Positions 12,768 through 23,470 of a stretch of 64,000 nt of DNA are shown here, one piece after another; positions within the stretch are counted from its first letter, which is position 1, and every line of letters starts with the position of its first letter. This DNA is from Calliphora vicina. Lineage: Eukaryota; Arthropoda; Insecta; Diptera; Calliphoridae. The DNA lies in the NCBI RefSeq assembly GCF_958450345.1, contig NC_088780.1, forward strand, positions 101,630,226-101,694,225, read 5' to 3'. A model generated the notes under the pieces. It ran no database searches. It was not told the origin of the DNA and saw only the letters and a list, made by a program, of their open reading frames with translations. The position numbers were made by a program, and so were the translations under genes.

Positions 12768-14425
12768 AGACCTTTGCAACGACGTATATAAGACCATAGT
12801 AAGTTGGACCTACAATTGGTCAAAATCCGGAAAAATATTTTTTAACCCGAAATTTTTTTCATCAAAAATTTTTTTTGTCATAAATTCTTTTTTGAACATT
12901 TTTTTTTTTAAATTAACAAAATTTAAAAAAAAAAATTGGAAAAAAATTAAAAAAAACAATTTGGAAAAAAAAATTTAAAAAAAATTTTAATTATATCGAG
13001 CCTTTGCGCCAAATTATCGTAAGCGACATTTTTATGATGTTTTAGCGTTCTCAGAATATCGAAATTTTTAATAACATCAAAAATATAGGGGGTAAGATTT
13101 TATCGTAAGTCAATGTTTATATTTTACAGTAAACAAATTTTATCGTAAGCGACACAAAAAAAGAGGGAAACAAATCTGTAACTTCTAAATGGTTACCAAT
13201 GGCCCTCAAAGTAGGACACCTCGGGTATGTTACATTTTTAAAACGGTATTATTTCTCTTGGTTTGAGTTCTGATTTCAAAAACATTATACATGTAGAATC
13301 TTCTCATCGAGCACTACAAAAAACTTCGTCGTAGCTATCAATTGTCTATTATAGCTTAGGAGATATTTACATTTGAAAATTAAATTTTCAACATTTTTAC
13401 ACTCCAGTTTTTTAATAACAGCGTATCCAAATATTTCCCTATTTTCTCCGGTTTTCCTTTGTTGGACTAACAACATATGTATGTGTCAAATGTAAAAAGA
13501 ACTGTTTAAAAATAATGTCTAAGTCCAAAGTTATATGCATTTGAATTTAAAAAAATTTTAAAAATGGGATTTTTCGGGAAAAAATAATTTTTTTTCTTTT
13601 TAAGTTATCGCAAAAAGTTTCTAAGAGGATGTATAAGGAATTTCTACTTTCTGAAAGCTTAGTTTTCATTAATTATTTTAAAGGAAAACCAATTTCAAAC
13701 TTGTTGTTACTGAGGGGACCAGGTCCTTTCAAAAAACACCTATTTTTTATGTAAAATAAAACTTTAGGACAAAAATTCTCAAATCGCGTATCCGATATCA
13801 AAATATATTAACCGATTATAGGTGGCTCAATATGTTTCTAATTATTTTGTAAAGGGTTGCGATAACCCCTACCCTGGTATGGATATTATAGCCAAAAAAC
13901 TAAAAATTACCATTTTTGGAATTTTTCAACACTTTTTTGGGAATTGCGGGATTGCTGATAATAAATGTCAAAATTCGTTGTTAGTTTTCCATTTTGAATA
14001 GAAAGATCTACATAACTGTGAAATTTCATTAAAAACTATTTATAAATAAAAATTTAATTTCAATTCGAAAAATTTGTATCTATGCAAAAATCCAATAAAA
14101 AACATTTTTTGTCATATTTTTCTATAAAATATTCCATGAATTTTTAATTGTCAAAAGTTATAAATATTTTTGAAAAATAGGCAAATAGCTTGAACGAAAT
14201 TATATTATATCGCATCATAAAATTTTTAATTCTATGTATAAATTTCAAAATAATCAAAAAAAACTTCTGCTGTAAAATTTGTGTTTTGTCGCTTACGATA
14301 ATTTGGCGCTAAGGGCTCGATATAATTAAATAAAAATATTTAAAAAAAAAATATTTTTAAGTATAATTTGGTGAAGGGTATATAAGATTCGGCACAGCCG
14401 AATATAGCTCTCTTACTTGTTTTCA
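12768..14425 (-). mobile_element. DINE-like repeat family A, split by a TIR element
   Basis: On the minus strand the right side (14425 to about 14335) gives the family's 5' end, with GCTATATTCGGCTGTGCCG and ATATACCCTTCACCAAATTAT. The left side (about 12985 to 12768) gives TTTTGACCAATTGTAGGTCC, AACTTACTATGGTCTTATAT and GTCGTTGCAAAGGTCTT. The uninterrupted copy at 51250-51998 carries both parts with only poly-T-rich spacer between, so the 1.34-kb element at 12987-14329 is an insertion. The family resembles DINE-1/INE-1 (Helentron-type) repeats of flies: a (T)ATACCCTTC start, no coding, and a GGGTATA end in other copies. The 3' part is missing here. Confidence 0.75.
12987..14329. mobile_element. 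1.34-kb non-autonomous element with ~43-bp inverted repeats
   Basis: The left end (12987-13028) and right end (14287-14329) are inverted copies: AATTATATCGAGCC then TTGCGCCAAATTATCGTAAG then CGACA, with one or two differences. The word TTATCGTAAGCGACA appears again inside the left end (about 13143-13156), a subterminal reiteration. The body has no usable open frame. Its core (about 13155-14160) is the inverted equivalent of 16545-17612. The superfamily is uncertain because the ends lie in A/T-rich sequence and no duplication can be read. Confidence 0.7.
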
Positions 14426-14439
14426 CTTTTCTGTTACCA

Positions 14440-14620
14440 AAAAAAAAATGTCGTGCTTCAGTTCACCTGACACTTTTAGTCCTAGAGCCGATATAGCAGA
14501 AGCATTTGAAGTAGATATCGAGGGGAACTATGTCCAACATCGTTTCCAGACCGTCCTTAGGAGTAAAGCTCTGTAATATTAAGACCTGGTTCAGAATGTT
14601 CAACTGTCTATCGCTCTACA
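14440..14620 (-). pseudogene. Non-LTR retrotransposon reverse-transcriptase tail, fragment
   Basis: The minus-strand translation reads TPKDGLETMLDIVPLDIYF followed by KCFCYIGSRTKSVR, then a stop and TEARHF. This resembles the segment after the reverse-transcriptase thumb in I/R1/LOA-type elements, where a TPTxALExMLxIxPLDIxxK pattern is common. The fragment is about 60 codons with a premature stop. It abuts the end of the DINE-like repeat at 14425. It is a remnant only, and assignment to a clade is tentative. Confidence 0.5.
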
Positions 14621-14659
14621 CCAATAGGTCTTTTGTTCGTACATACAGTGTAGGTTTTA

Positions 14660-14936
14660 AACCTCATCTCTTCCCAAAAGCTAACCTCATCTCTTCTAAA
14701 AAGCAGTAGTAAAGCCAATTGGCATTAAAATCACCAAGCGAAAGTGAAATTGGATAGCACATGTTTTGAAACAAACCCACCATGATGTAATGCAGATCCG
14801 CTAATACAAGGAAGACCTGGGCCGAACTGAAATTGATGCCACAGAAAACAGTACATGGAAGAACATTGTTGGACCCATTTCGCATTCGAAAATAAAATTT
14901 AAATAAAACGTTAAACCATTTTCCATAATTAAACAT
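14660..14936 (-). pseudogene. Possible non-LTR endonuclease scrap
   Basis: A 90-codon minus-strand open frame ends in SLGDFNANWLYY followed by ~15 further residues. GDFNAN is the signature of the apurinic-type endonuclease of non-LTR retrotransposons, and the neighbouring 14440-14620 segment is reverse-transcriptase-like on the same strand. The rest of the frame has no alignment I can recall, so it may be frameshifted or rearranged. The GDFN match could still be chance. Confidence 0.3.
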
Positions 14937-14939
14937 ATA

Positions 14940-16125
14940 CTTTTAGTTGTGTTTACAAATTTCTGTTGCATCAACCAAAGAATTCTTATAATTCCACAAA
15001 ACTCTTTAATTTATTAACAAATTTGTTTATCATAACAAATTTAAAGACTTTATGTAGTTAACATTTTAATAATATTATGGACAATTATTAAATTAATTTA
15101 AATATAATTGTTTTCCATATTTCTGTAAAATACCAACCACTTTTTCATAATGTTTTTAAAATTATGTAAAATTATTGTTCGGCTTAATTAAATTGAATAT
15201 TTAACATTTTTTTCTTAATGACATTTAGCAACGCAATAAGTTTTGCATTTTTATAGGCCTGTGGGTTGAGACTTTAATAGATTTTATGGTTGTAAATTCT
15301 TGTTGAGTTTTAAACACCCAATGTGGAAAAGATTTAATTAAAAAAAAAAACAAAATAATACTTTATTAACACATGCAATAGTTAAATAAAGTAATTTCAT
15401 ATTGAATTATTTATTTAATTAACAATTATAATCAATAAAGATAATAAATACTACAAAGCAGTAATTACAGTTTACGTGAAGGCAAAATATTTAATTGTTA
15501 ATAGTCAAGCAAATACTGAAATATTTTCAAAATTAAATTTTGTAAAACTCCTAATACAAGCTCAAATCCAGGTCAACTTTTTGGGAGGGGAGGAGAGGGA
15601 ATAAAGTAAAATGTATTTTAATTTTTTCTGTTATCCTTTTTTATATCAAAACTTTTCAGTTTCTACTGTGGATCCACGAGTGTCGTAGTAAAAAATCTCG
15701 TTCTATGAACAGCCCTACTAAACAATTTATTTACTTAAATTGGTTACTCGTAACTCATTTTCATTTTTTGTTTTTATTTATCTACAAGTGTGTTTTTATT
15801 TTGTTTGCAAATATAATTATAAAAGAATTTTTTTAATTTCAGTTTAGCAATTAATGTGCAAAAAAACAAAACCGCTAGTAAATATTGACAATTCATTTCA
15901 AACTAATTTGAAAAAAAAAACAATCTAGTTGTAAAATATTTAAGTAGACATGAATGTGTTTATATGCAACGTTTTATTTTTTAATAAACTTATTAAATTG
16001 GCTTAAAATAATTGCAAAAAAAAACTATAAAACGAAAAAATCAATTTAATGTTAAAGTCACGGAAATGCCTTGAGAAAACAAAATAATAAAAATAAACTG
16101 GAAAACAAAAATATTAAATTAAACA
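14940..16125. other. Non-coding AT-rich stretch
   Basis: Simple AT-rich sequence with many A and T runs. No open frame of note, repeat unit or element end was seen. Confidence 0.5.
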
Positions 16126-17935
16126 AGTTAGAGTGTAATATTAGGCTGTGCCGAATCTTGTATACCCACCATCACCATATGTGAGAATAAAATATTTTTC
16201 TGGTGTAGGGGTTATATGGGGGGTAGGGTCAATTATGGACCGATCCTCACAAAAGTTGTTAGAAAGATTTATATTCATGTATAACTTGTTTATGTTTCAT
16301 CACGATTAATTAAAACAATTATGAATGTTCCAGAATATATAAGGGGGTCCTTTCGCCATATTTTTTTATCAGGCTTACCACATAATCAACATATTTATAA
16401 CTGCTCAATCTGTATTCCCGGGGAGACATTTCAGTAAATTCTCAGCAAGTTGTTAAGTTTTCCCTAATTAATTTGCGACGTAAAACACATAAGGTAGACA
16501 TATTATATATCAATGGATAGAGGATTTTGTCTGCTTTTCAAAAATGTATATAACTTTTGACAATTAAAAAATTCATGGAATACTTTTTTGAAAAATATGA
16601 CAAAAAATGCTTTTTATTGAGTTTTTCCATAGATACACATTTTTCAAATTGAAATAAAATTTTTATTTATGAATATTTTTTAATGAAATGTTACACTTAT
16701 ATAGATTTTTTGATTGAAAATGGAATAATAAAAACAAATTTTGAAATTTGTAATCAGGAATCCCGCAATTCCCAAAAAAGTATTGAAAAATTCTAAAAAT
16801 GTTATTTTTTCGTTTTTTGGCTTTAATATCCATACCAGGGGCGGGGTTATCGGAACCCTTTACAAAATGATTAAGAACATATTGGGCCATCTAAAATAGG
16901 TTACTATATTTTGATATCGAGTATGCGATTTGAGAATTTTTGCCCTAAAGTTGAATTTTACATAAAAAATAGGCATTTTTTGAATGAACCTGGTCCCCTA
17001 GGTATCAAAAAGTATACATTTTTTTTCATTTAGAATATTTGACGTAAAGTAAGCTTTTCAAAAAGTACAAATTCATTATACATCTTCATAGAATTTTTTT
17101 AGATAATTTAAAAAGAATAGAAGTACTTTTTTCCCCAAAAAATTGCAAAAAATCGTCTTTTTTAATTTTTTTATATTCAAATGCATGTAACTTTGGACTC
17201 AGTCATGATTTTTAAATACTTCTTTCTTTATTTGATATATAGATCACCAAAAAACTGGAGTAGGGTGGGTAAAAATGTTGAAAATTAAATTTTCAAATGC
17301 GAATACCTCCTAAGCTATAAGAGATAATTGATAGCTACGACGAGGTTTTATGTAGTGCTCGACGAGGAGATTCTATATGTATAATTTCATTTTTTTAAAT
17401 CGGAACACAGACGAAGAAATAGGATCATTTTAAAAATTGAACATACCCGAGGTGTCCTACTTTGGGAACCGCTGGTCCCGCTCCTGGTGGGCTCATGAGG
17501 TCCAAATTCAAAACTTAAACTCGACTACACTTCCTCTTTGCGCATGTGAAATTTCATTCAAATCGGAGTAAGGGTTTATAAGTTACAGATTTATTTCCCT
17601 CTTTTTTTATTCTCATACCACTGTGCGCTGTGAGGGGTCCCCGAAGTAGGAAACTTCGGGTATGTTTGGGGGCTAGGTGAAATCATAGACTGATATTGCC
17701 CATTTTCAATACCAAGCAAACATTATCAACAGAGAATATTTGTGGAAAATTTAAGCATCCTATCATTTGGGCCCCATCGTGTTTTCAACAGGCAGACAGA
17801 CAGACGGACGGACATAACTAGATCGTCTTGGAATCATACGAGAACCCAGAATAAATATCCTAATGTGGCTCTGTGACATATATTTTGCTGTGTTCCAAAC
17901 GGAATGACAAAATCAATATACGCTCCCCCCTAACA
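16126..17935 (+). mobile_element. DINE-like repeat family C with a ~1-kb core
   Basis: The left part has GGCTGTGCCGAATCTTGTAT then ACCCACCATCACC, and GGGGTTATATGGGGGGTAGG followed by GTCAATTATGGACCGATCC. The right part has the GACAGACAGACGGACGGACA tract near 17798, then CTAGATCGTCTTGGAATC and CCAAACGGAATGACAAA near 17899. These blocks are shared with the other DINE-like families in the window (30.1 and 45.9 kb for the ATATGGGGGCTA...GGACCGATC block; 51.2 and 61.1 kb for the CAAACGGAATGACAAA block). Between them lies a ~1.07-kb core (16545-17612). No coding sequence is present. Confidence 0.65.
16545..17612 (-). repeat. ~1-kb core, inverted partner of 13155-14160
   Basis: Read in reverse complement this matches 13155-14160 in order: GAGGGAAA...AAATCTGTAACTT, GTAGGACACCTCGGGTATGT, CGAGCACTAC, ACTCCAGTTTTTT, GGACCAGGT...TTCAAAAAA, GATATCAAAATATA, CTGGTATGGATATTA, GGGAATTGCGGGATT, and ATTCCATGAATTTTTAATTG. 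Divergence looks moderate, with indels, so the copies are old. A third partial copy lies at 19976-20150. Confidence 0.75.
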
Positions 17936-18519
17936 GCTACAGTTAAATAAAAAACCGCACACCAAATAATACAGCAAACCAATAAACAAAAGTTGTAAGT
18001 TGTTTAAAATTCCACATAACAAAAAAAAAATATGAAAACAAATAAATTATTAATTATAAACAATTGTAAGCGTGTCTGAATATGAAGGTATCGAAAATAT
18101 GTGCGAAAATTCAATACAATAAACATGTGATTGGATCCACTCGTGATGATGATCATTACTGACACTGATGTTATTGTTAATTATTATTGTTATTATGGAT
18201 TTTTAATGACAATTATTGTTTGTTTATTTGCAATTTTGTTTATTTAACCCAGTTATCGATAAAAAGAAAAGAAAATACAATAAAATAATCAATAATTGAA
18301 TAAATACTTCTACAGGTACTTTAAAAAAAAAGTTTTGTGGCCGCCATCAACAAAAAACCTTTTATTAAATTAAAAACATTTAGCTGTTATAAGCAGAAAA
18401 TATACGATTTCTTTGTAATAAGTTTAATTAGAACTAGGTTTAAATGGCTGCTAAGACGGTTAAACTTTAGTTAAGCGAACATGTTTCAACATGATATTTT
18501 AATTCTTTTTATGGCCCTT
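17936..18519. other. Non-coding AT-rich stretch
   Basis: Simple AT-rich sequence with short TTATTATTG-like microsatellite stretches near 18170-18210. No gene or element end was seen. Confidence 0.45.
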
Positions 18520-19751
18520 GAATTTTCACTCACCATATACGCCTAATTTCATATTTCTATGTCCATTATTGCAGAAAATTCAAAAAGTACCATTTGAATA
18601 TATAAAAAGTACCAAAAAGCGCCCACTTGTGGTTTCCCACACACTCCCATATAAACTTAATTTCATGGTTTTAGGTTAATTGGTGAAGAAATTACAAAAA
18701 GTCGAATAAAGAAAAAGTACCAAAAAGTCTATCTCTAGAATTCTCACTCACTTAGGACCATATTATTTTCATATTTTTATGTCCATTATTACAGAAAATT
18801 CAAAAAAGTACCGCTACAATAGATAAAAAGTACCAAAAATCAGGCACTTGTGGATTCCCACTCACTCCGGTCCATATAAGCTTTATTTCATGTTTCTAGG
18901 TTCATTGGTGAAGAAATTACAAAAAGTACCATTCGAATAAAGAAAAAGTACCAAAAAGTCTACCCTACAATTCTCACTGACTTAGGACCGAGTATGCTTA
19001 ATATCATGTTATATAAAATTAAAAAAAGTACCATTACAATAAAGAAAAAGTACCATGAAGTATCCGCTTGAATTTTTACTCACATAGGACCATATACGCT
19101 TAATTACATATTTCTAGGTCCATTATTATAGAAAATTCAAAAAGTACCATTATAATATAGAAAAAGTACCAAAAAGCAGTCACTTGTAGATGCCCACCAA
19201 CTCTGGCCCATGTAAGCTTTATTTCATGTTTTTAGGTTCATTGGTGAAGAAATTACAAAAAGTACCATTCGATTAAAGAAAAAGTACCAAAAAGTCTACC
19301 CCTAAAATTCACACTCACTTAGGACCATATATGCTTAATTTCATGTTTCTAAGTCATATAAAATTCAAAAAGTACCATTAGATGAATAAAAAATTACCTA
19401 TAGTTCAGTTCTCACATTTTGGTAGCTAAATATTGTACCCTATTCCTAACACAAACTTCACTCAGATACATATCAGCTAACTTTAATGTCGATAAGTGAA
19501 ATAATTTAAAATATTAAAAAAAGTACCATTAGCAGAAAAGTACAAATTTCTATTTTCTTCCTTGAAACAATCAAGTTCGAACTTTAAAAATATTCCATTT
19601 TGCCAAAATTGTTTATGCTACAGACATGTCTCAAAATATTAGGAGGGAGGAACCCACAGTTAAAATTTCGTTATTCTAGCTTCAGCCGTTTGGGCTGTGC
19701 GATGATGAATCAGTCAGTCAGTCAGTAACGTTACTCTTTTATATATATAGA
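18520..19751 (-). mobile_element. Helitron-like element, 5' end plus internal ~112-bp tandem array
   Basis: On the minus strand the element starts at 19751 with TCTATATATATAAAAGAGTA, then a (CTGA) tract, ATTCATCATCGCACAGCCCA and AACGGCTGAAGCTAGAATAA. The base before it is A on that strand, as expected for Helitron insertion. Downstream lie about eight units of ~101-119 bp, each with AAATTACAAAAAGTACC or GAAAATTCAAAAAGTACC; odd and even units differ, giving a dimer of ~225 bp. The expected CTAG end with hairpin was not found near 18430-18520, so the 3' end appears lost. No replicase or helicase coding is present. Confidence 0.65.
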
Positions 19752-19782
19752 TTTCTGCATTTGGTGATGATTTTGGTTTACA

Positions 19783-19975
19783 GGCATCATTGGACAAATT
19801 TTTGGAAAATTCGGCTGGTCAAACAACGACTGCTACTGGTGCTTGATATCGCAATATGATAACAAAGTTCTTTTTGCATAAATTTGATGACCTATTGATT
19901 CAACAAGACATACAGCCGCCTGTAAAACAATTCAGTTACTGCATGAAACATTTCACGATCGAGTACTCTTATTGT
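19783..19975 (+). pseudogene. DDE_3-type (mariner/IS630-like) transposase fragment 1
   Basis: The translation FLENSAGQTTTATGA then a stop, YRNMITKFFLHKFDDL, IQQDIQPPVKQFSYCMKHFTIEYS matches, in order, a transposase segment of the form ENxAGxxVTVxxxRYRxMITEF, then PKFDDxxxxxWFQQDxAT, then xLLHETF. The central QQD motif holds the second catalytic Asp of the family. In-frame stops and loss of the Trp-Phe before QQD show it is dead. The fragment starts just outside the Helitron end at 19751. A second copy of the same segment is at 24543-24690. Confidence 0.65.
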
Positions 19976-20150
19976 GAAGTTAGCTTTTCAAAAAGTATAA
20001 ATTTCTAATACATCTTCTTAGAAATTGTTTAGATAACTTAAAAAGAATAAAAGTACTTTTTTATCTTAGCGAAAAATCTCCCTTTTTAAAATTCAAATGC
20101 ACATAACTTTGGAGTCAGTAACAAGTTTTAAACAGTTCTTTTTTCAATAA
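19976..20150 (-). repeat. Partial copy of the 16545-17612 core
   Basis: The words TAGCTTTTCAAAAAGTA, TACATCTTC, TTTAGATAACTTAAAAAGAA, AAAGTACTTTTTT and CAAATGCACATAACTTTGG line up with 17035-17235 in the same orientation and with about 13500-13680 in reverse. Only ~175 bp are present. Confidence 0.65.
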
Positions 20151-20264
20151 AATAAAAATGAAGAAAATCCGGATATATTTTGACCCGCTGTTATCAAATA
20201 AGGTGGAAACATTTCTTGAATAATAGGTTGGAACTCATACAACATACAGGTGATCTTCACAAGG

Positions 20265-20600
20265 ATTATTTTAAAACTAATAAATAAAGCAATTATTGCC
20301 TTCAATTTAGATATCAAATATTGATTTCTATGTCAGATCAGTCCATTTAAGCAGCGGTAGTCACAAACATGTGATCTTCACAAGGACAGGCAATCTTCAC
20401 AAGGAGTATTTTCAAAATAAATAAAGCAATTATTGAAAATATATTTTAGTATCTACTCAAGATTTCCCCAAAATCATTAAAGGAAAAAGTCCTTCAGTAA
20501 AGTTAGGCTAAAATGGACCAAAAGCCCCATTTGCTCTCAATTTAGATATCAAATATTGACTTCAATGTCAGATCACTCCTTTTAAATCAAAGGTCGCTAT
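20265..20600. repeat. Local duplication of two short segments
   Basis: GTGATCTTCACAAGGA followed by TATTTTAAAACTAATAAATAAAG occurs near 20269 and again, slightly changed, near 20392. CAATTTAGATATCAAATATTGA followed by TTC.ATGTCAGATCA occurs near 20305 and 20540. They form an interleaved partial tandem duplication. There is no coding. Confidence 0.6.
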
Positions 20601-22419
20601 AAAGAGAAACTGGAATATGGCTTATAATAACCTATTAGGAACTTTATTTCTCTGATATAATCTAAACAGCTATTGATTGTGATTTTAGATTCTTATTTTG
20701 AAAATGTTTATGAACTTCTTTGAAAAAATAAACGATCTTGTTCGGTCCCTGTTGGCTGAGAGTGCCGACAAACGATTTAAAGCATTCCGAATTAAGCTAT
20801 ATTCTAACAATAAACCTAAAAATCCTTTTAAACTAAAAGCCTAGCAAAGATCATTCCATTTACATCCATAGTTACCTCAATTAATCACACAAACCTCGTA
20901 TCATTAATTACCAGCTCTAGAAAACTATTTAAATTAAAATGAAAAAAAAACACACGTTTTTTTTCGCATTTAAAAGAAACCGATTACAACATTCTCCTCC
21001 TTAAGACATGTCACTTAAAGAAAAAAAAAAAACTTACATAATGACAAGAAAGTCATCATGATCGTCATCATCAATAATTTCAATGATCGTATTAAAAATT
21101 CAAAAGGCAAACAACAATATTCAACTGGCAGCAGACCGGCATTGTACTTAGATACAATCAATAAATAAATAAATACCACAGATGTACATGCCATGATCAT
21201 CATATAAATAAATATAAAATAAAAGTGATCTTGGCTGGTGGTGACAAACTCAAAATACTAATAAGTTAAATGGAGTCAGTCTTCCTTCCTCTCTTTCTTG
21301 GCTAGAGTTATTTTTTTTTTTTCTTTCAACTTTCTTGAAAATTGATTATCTGTGTGCAGCTAGCTAGCTCTCTTGGAATCAGTTTTAAACTCATAAATTC
21401 ATACAATGTTGCTTTTGTTGCAATTGTTTTAACAGTTGTTGTTGGAGCTGATCGTATTGGTTGCCTTGTAATTTTATCCTTTAAATTAATGGTCTGTCAT
21501 CATTATGATCAGAAATATAGACAGCTACAAAAAAAAACTAAACAACAATTGCCAAGAACGTAAGTACGTTGAAGTTCAATGTTTAAATGAATGAATAAAT
21601 GTGTTGGTTGGTTGGTTGGTATACAAGAAAAAAGAATAGTTTTTTTGTTGTATTGTTGAAATGGGTTTAAACTACATGGCTGAATTGTTTGGCTGGCAAG
21701 CTGACTTGTTTAAGGCCCGGCTGTTGGACTGTTGTTTAACTTTTACCGACAGCAGGGTTGAGAGTAACTAAATTGTATTGACGTGTATCGATGTTTCTTT
21801 TCTCTACGTGTTTGTATATATTTCTCTATATAAAACTTAGTTTCAGTTTTTTCTTTCTTATTGATCGTGATTAAATTGAATGAACAAAATATTTCATTTC
21901 ATTGTGCTCTTCTGCACACTCACTCGTACATACTTGCATTAAACTACGATCATGTATGTATGTTCGTTCGTCATTCGAACTCATAAATGCGCGACTCGTT
22001 AATTTACGTGTTTTTCTTAATGAATGGCACGTGACTCTGGTTTTGTAGAGAATTTTTGTGCAGAGACACAAAACGCCGGTCGCTCGCTCGAACGATCGAT
22101 CGGTATCTACATACAATATCCAATAACACAAAATTCATGGTCATTTTTATTATTGATTTATTTTGTTTCAAGCTGAAACTCATTTTCAAAACTTTGTGGC
22201 GAGGAAAATTTGATGAGTTATAGAGTTCAGGGAAGTTTATAAAAAAAAGTTATTTTTATTTACTTTATTGCCACAAAAATTAAACAAAACAATTGTATTG
22301 GAATGGAATGGAATGTGTAGTGAACTATTTTTACTTTCAGTTAAATTTAGTTGCTTAAATTTTCTAAAATAAAAAGGCAACACTGACTTGGTTATGTTAA
22401 ATCTGCCAACATTTTTATA
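20601..22419. other. Non-coding stretch, no supported gene
   Basis: A short GTTG microsatellite lies at about 21603-21622. Open frames at 20704-20844 (46 codons) and 21342-21563 (73 codons, ending just before a GTAAGT) look slightly protein-like, but have no recognisable domain or second exon, so I do not call them genes. The rest is AT-rich sequence without clear repeats. Confidence 0.4.
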
Positions 22420-23470
22420 AATTTGATTATTTGAAGGTGATATATGCTCGGCTTTTGAAGATGAACCATTATCCCAAGCCAACATATTTTTAAAATGTTC
22501 CGAAATTGAAAAGCAATCCGTGTTCGCTTTATGAGAAGTTTCGTGAAGTTCGTGCAAGATCAGTTACTTCACAGAGAAAAAAGATTCCTGATAGCAACCG
22601 AATTTGTTGCCAATCGAATGATTCTACCTTAGTAACCTGATAGAACCGAAAAATTCTATGTGAGCAACCGAATCATTCGATTGGCAAGAAATTCGGTTGC
22701 TACTACGAATCTGTAAGGAAATTGACAAATGAAGTCCATCATGTTACCTTTAATGAAATTGAGACATGCTTAGACATGATTGTTACTAGCAAACATTTGG
22801 AATCTTTGGCAGTCGATTGACACATTTTGGATACATTTTCTCAAATTTGATTGGAGTCTTCAGTCTTCATTCAGCAGAGACGACAAGCTACCGACATTAC
22901 TGTTTTTGATTGCTAAGAAACAGTAGATCATTTGCTTCGAAATATTTCAGAATGATGCAAATTTTATTTCCGATTTGGGTCCAATTTCGCTAATTTCCCA
23001 GTTTTTATCGTTCTATAACTTGCTTTTGGTCTTTCAAATTTCATTGTTGTCTCAGAAAACATCGATGCCTTATTCGAGAACCGATATTGCTAGATCGTTG
23101 AGACATGATTTGGACTTGCATGATTCTTTGACCATTAAAGTCTTCAGATTCATTCAGCAGCGATGACAAGCTACCGACATGTCTGTTTTTGATTGCTGAT
23201 CAAAGAGTAGATCATTTGCTTCGAAGTGTTACAACTTTCATTTCCGATTTGGGTTATATTTCGCTATTTTTCCAGTTTCTATCATAATCATTTACTCGCT
23301 TTTGAACAAACTACGTGATGGTCTACCAAAATTCCTTGCTGTCACAGAAAACATCGATGCCTTATTCGAAAACCGATCTTGCTAGATCGTTTTGAGACTT
23401 ATAAAGCAATGGATAGATGATTTGGACTTGCATGAATCTTTGGCTATCAAAAACATGTCGTAGGTTAAAG
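22420..23470. repeat. Dispersed repeat with an internal ~285-bp tandem duplication
   Basis: Two units in tandem start near 22857 and 23140; each has GTCTTCAG..TTCATTCAGCAG, GACAAGCTACCGACAT, GTAGATCATTTGCTTCGAA, CATCGATGCCTTATTCGA and GATTTGGACTTGCATGA. The upstream part (22420-22567) shares AACATATTT, GTTCGCTTTA.GAG and AAGTTC.TGCAA with 27340-27470, so this block and 27195-27990 belong to one family. A MITE sits at 22568-22706. No long open frame survives. Confidence 0.6.
22568..22706. mobile_element. MITE copy related to the one at 41842-41962, 3' end lost
   Basis: The left end CACAGAGAAAAAAGATTCCT then GATAGCAACCGAATTTGTTG matches the complete copy at 41842. The right half contains the inverted GAATCATTCGATTGGC and GAAATTCGGTTGCTACTACG then AATCTG, breaking off before the terminal ~10 bases. 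The internal inverted repeat is longer here than in the other copy, so the two are variants of one family. Confidence 0.7.

Noticed and set aside
20704..20844. 46-codon open frame starting MFMNFFEKINDLVRSLLAES
   Set aside because: Plausible composition, but too short to separate from chance and without flanking splice or promoter evidence.
21342..21563. Possible exon with an upstream CAG and a downstream GTAAGT
   Set aside because: Consensus-like splice sites are common in 64 kb of AT-rich DNA, and the translated piece matches nothing I know.
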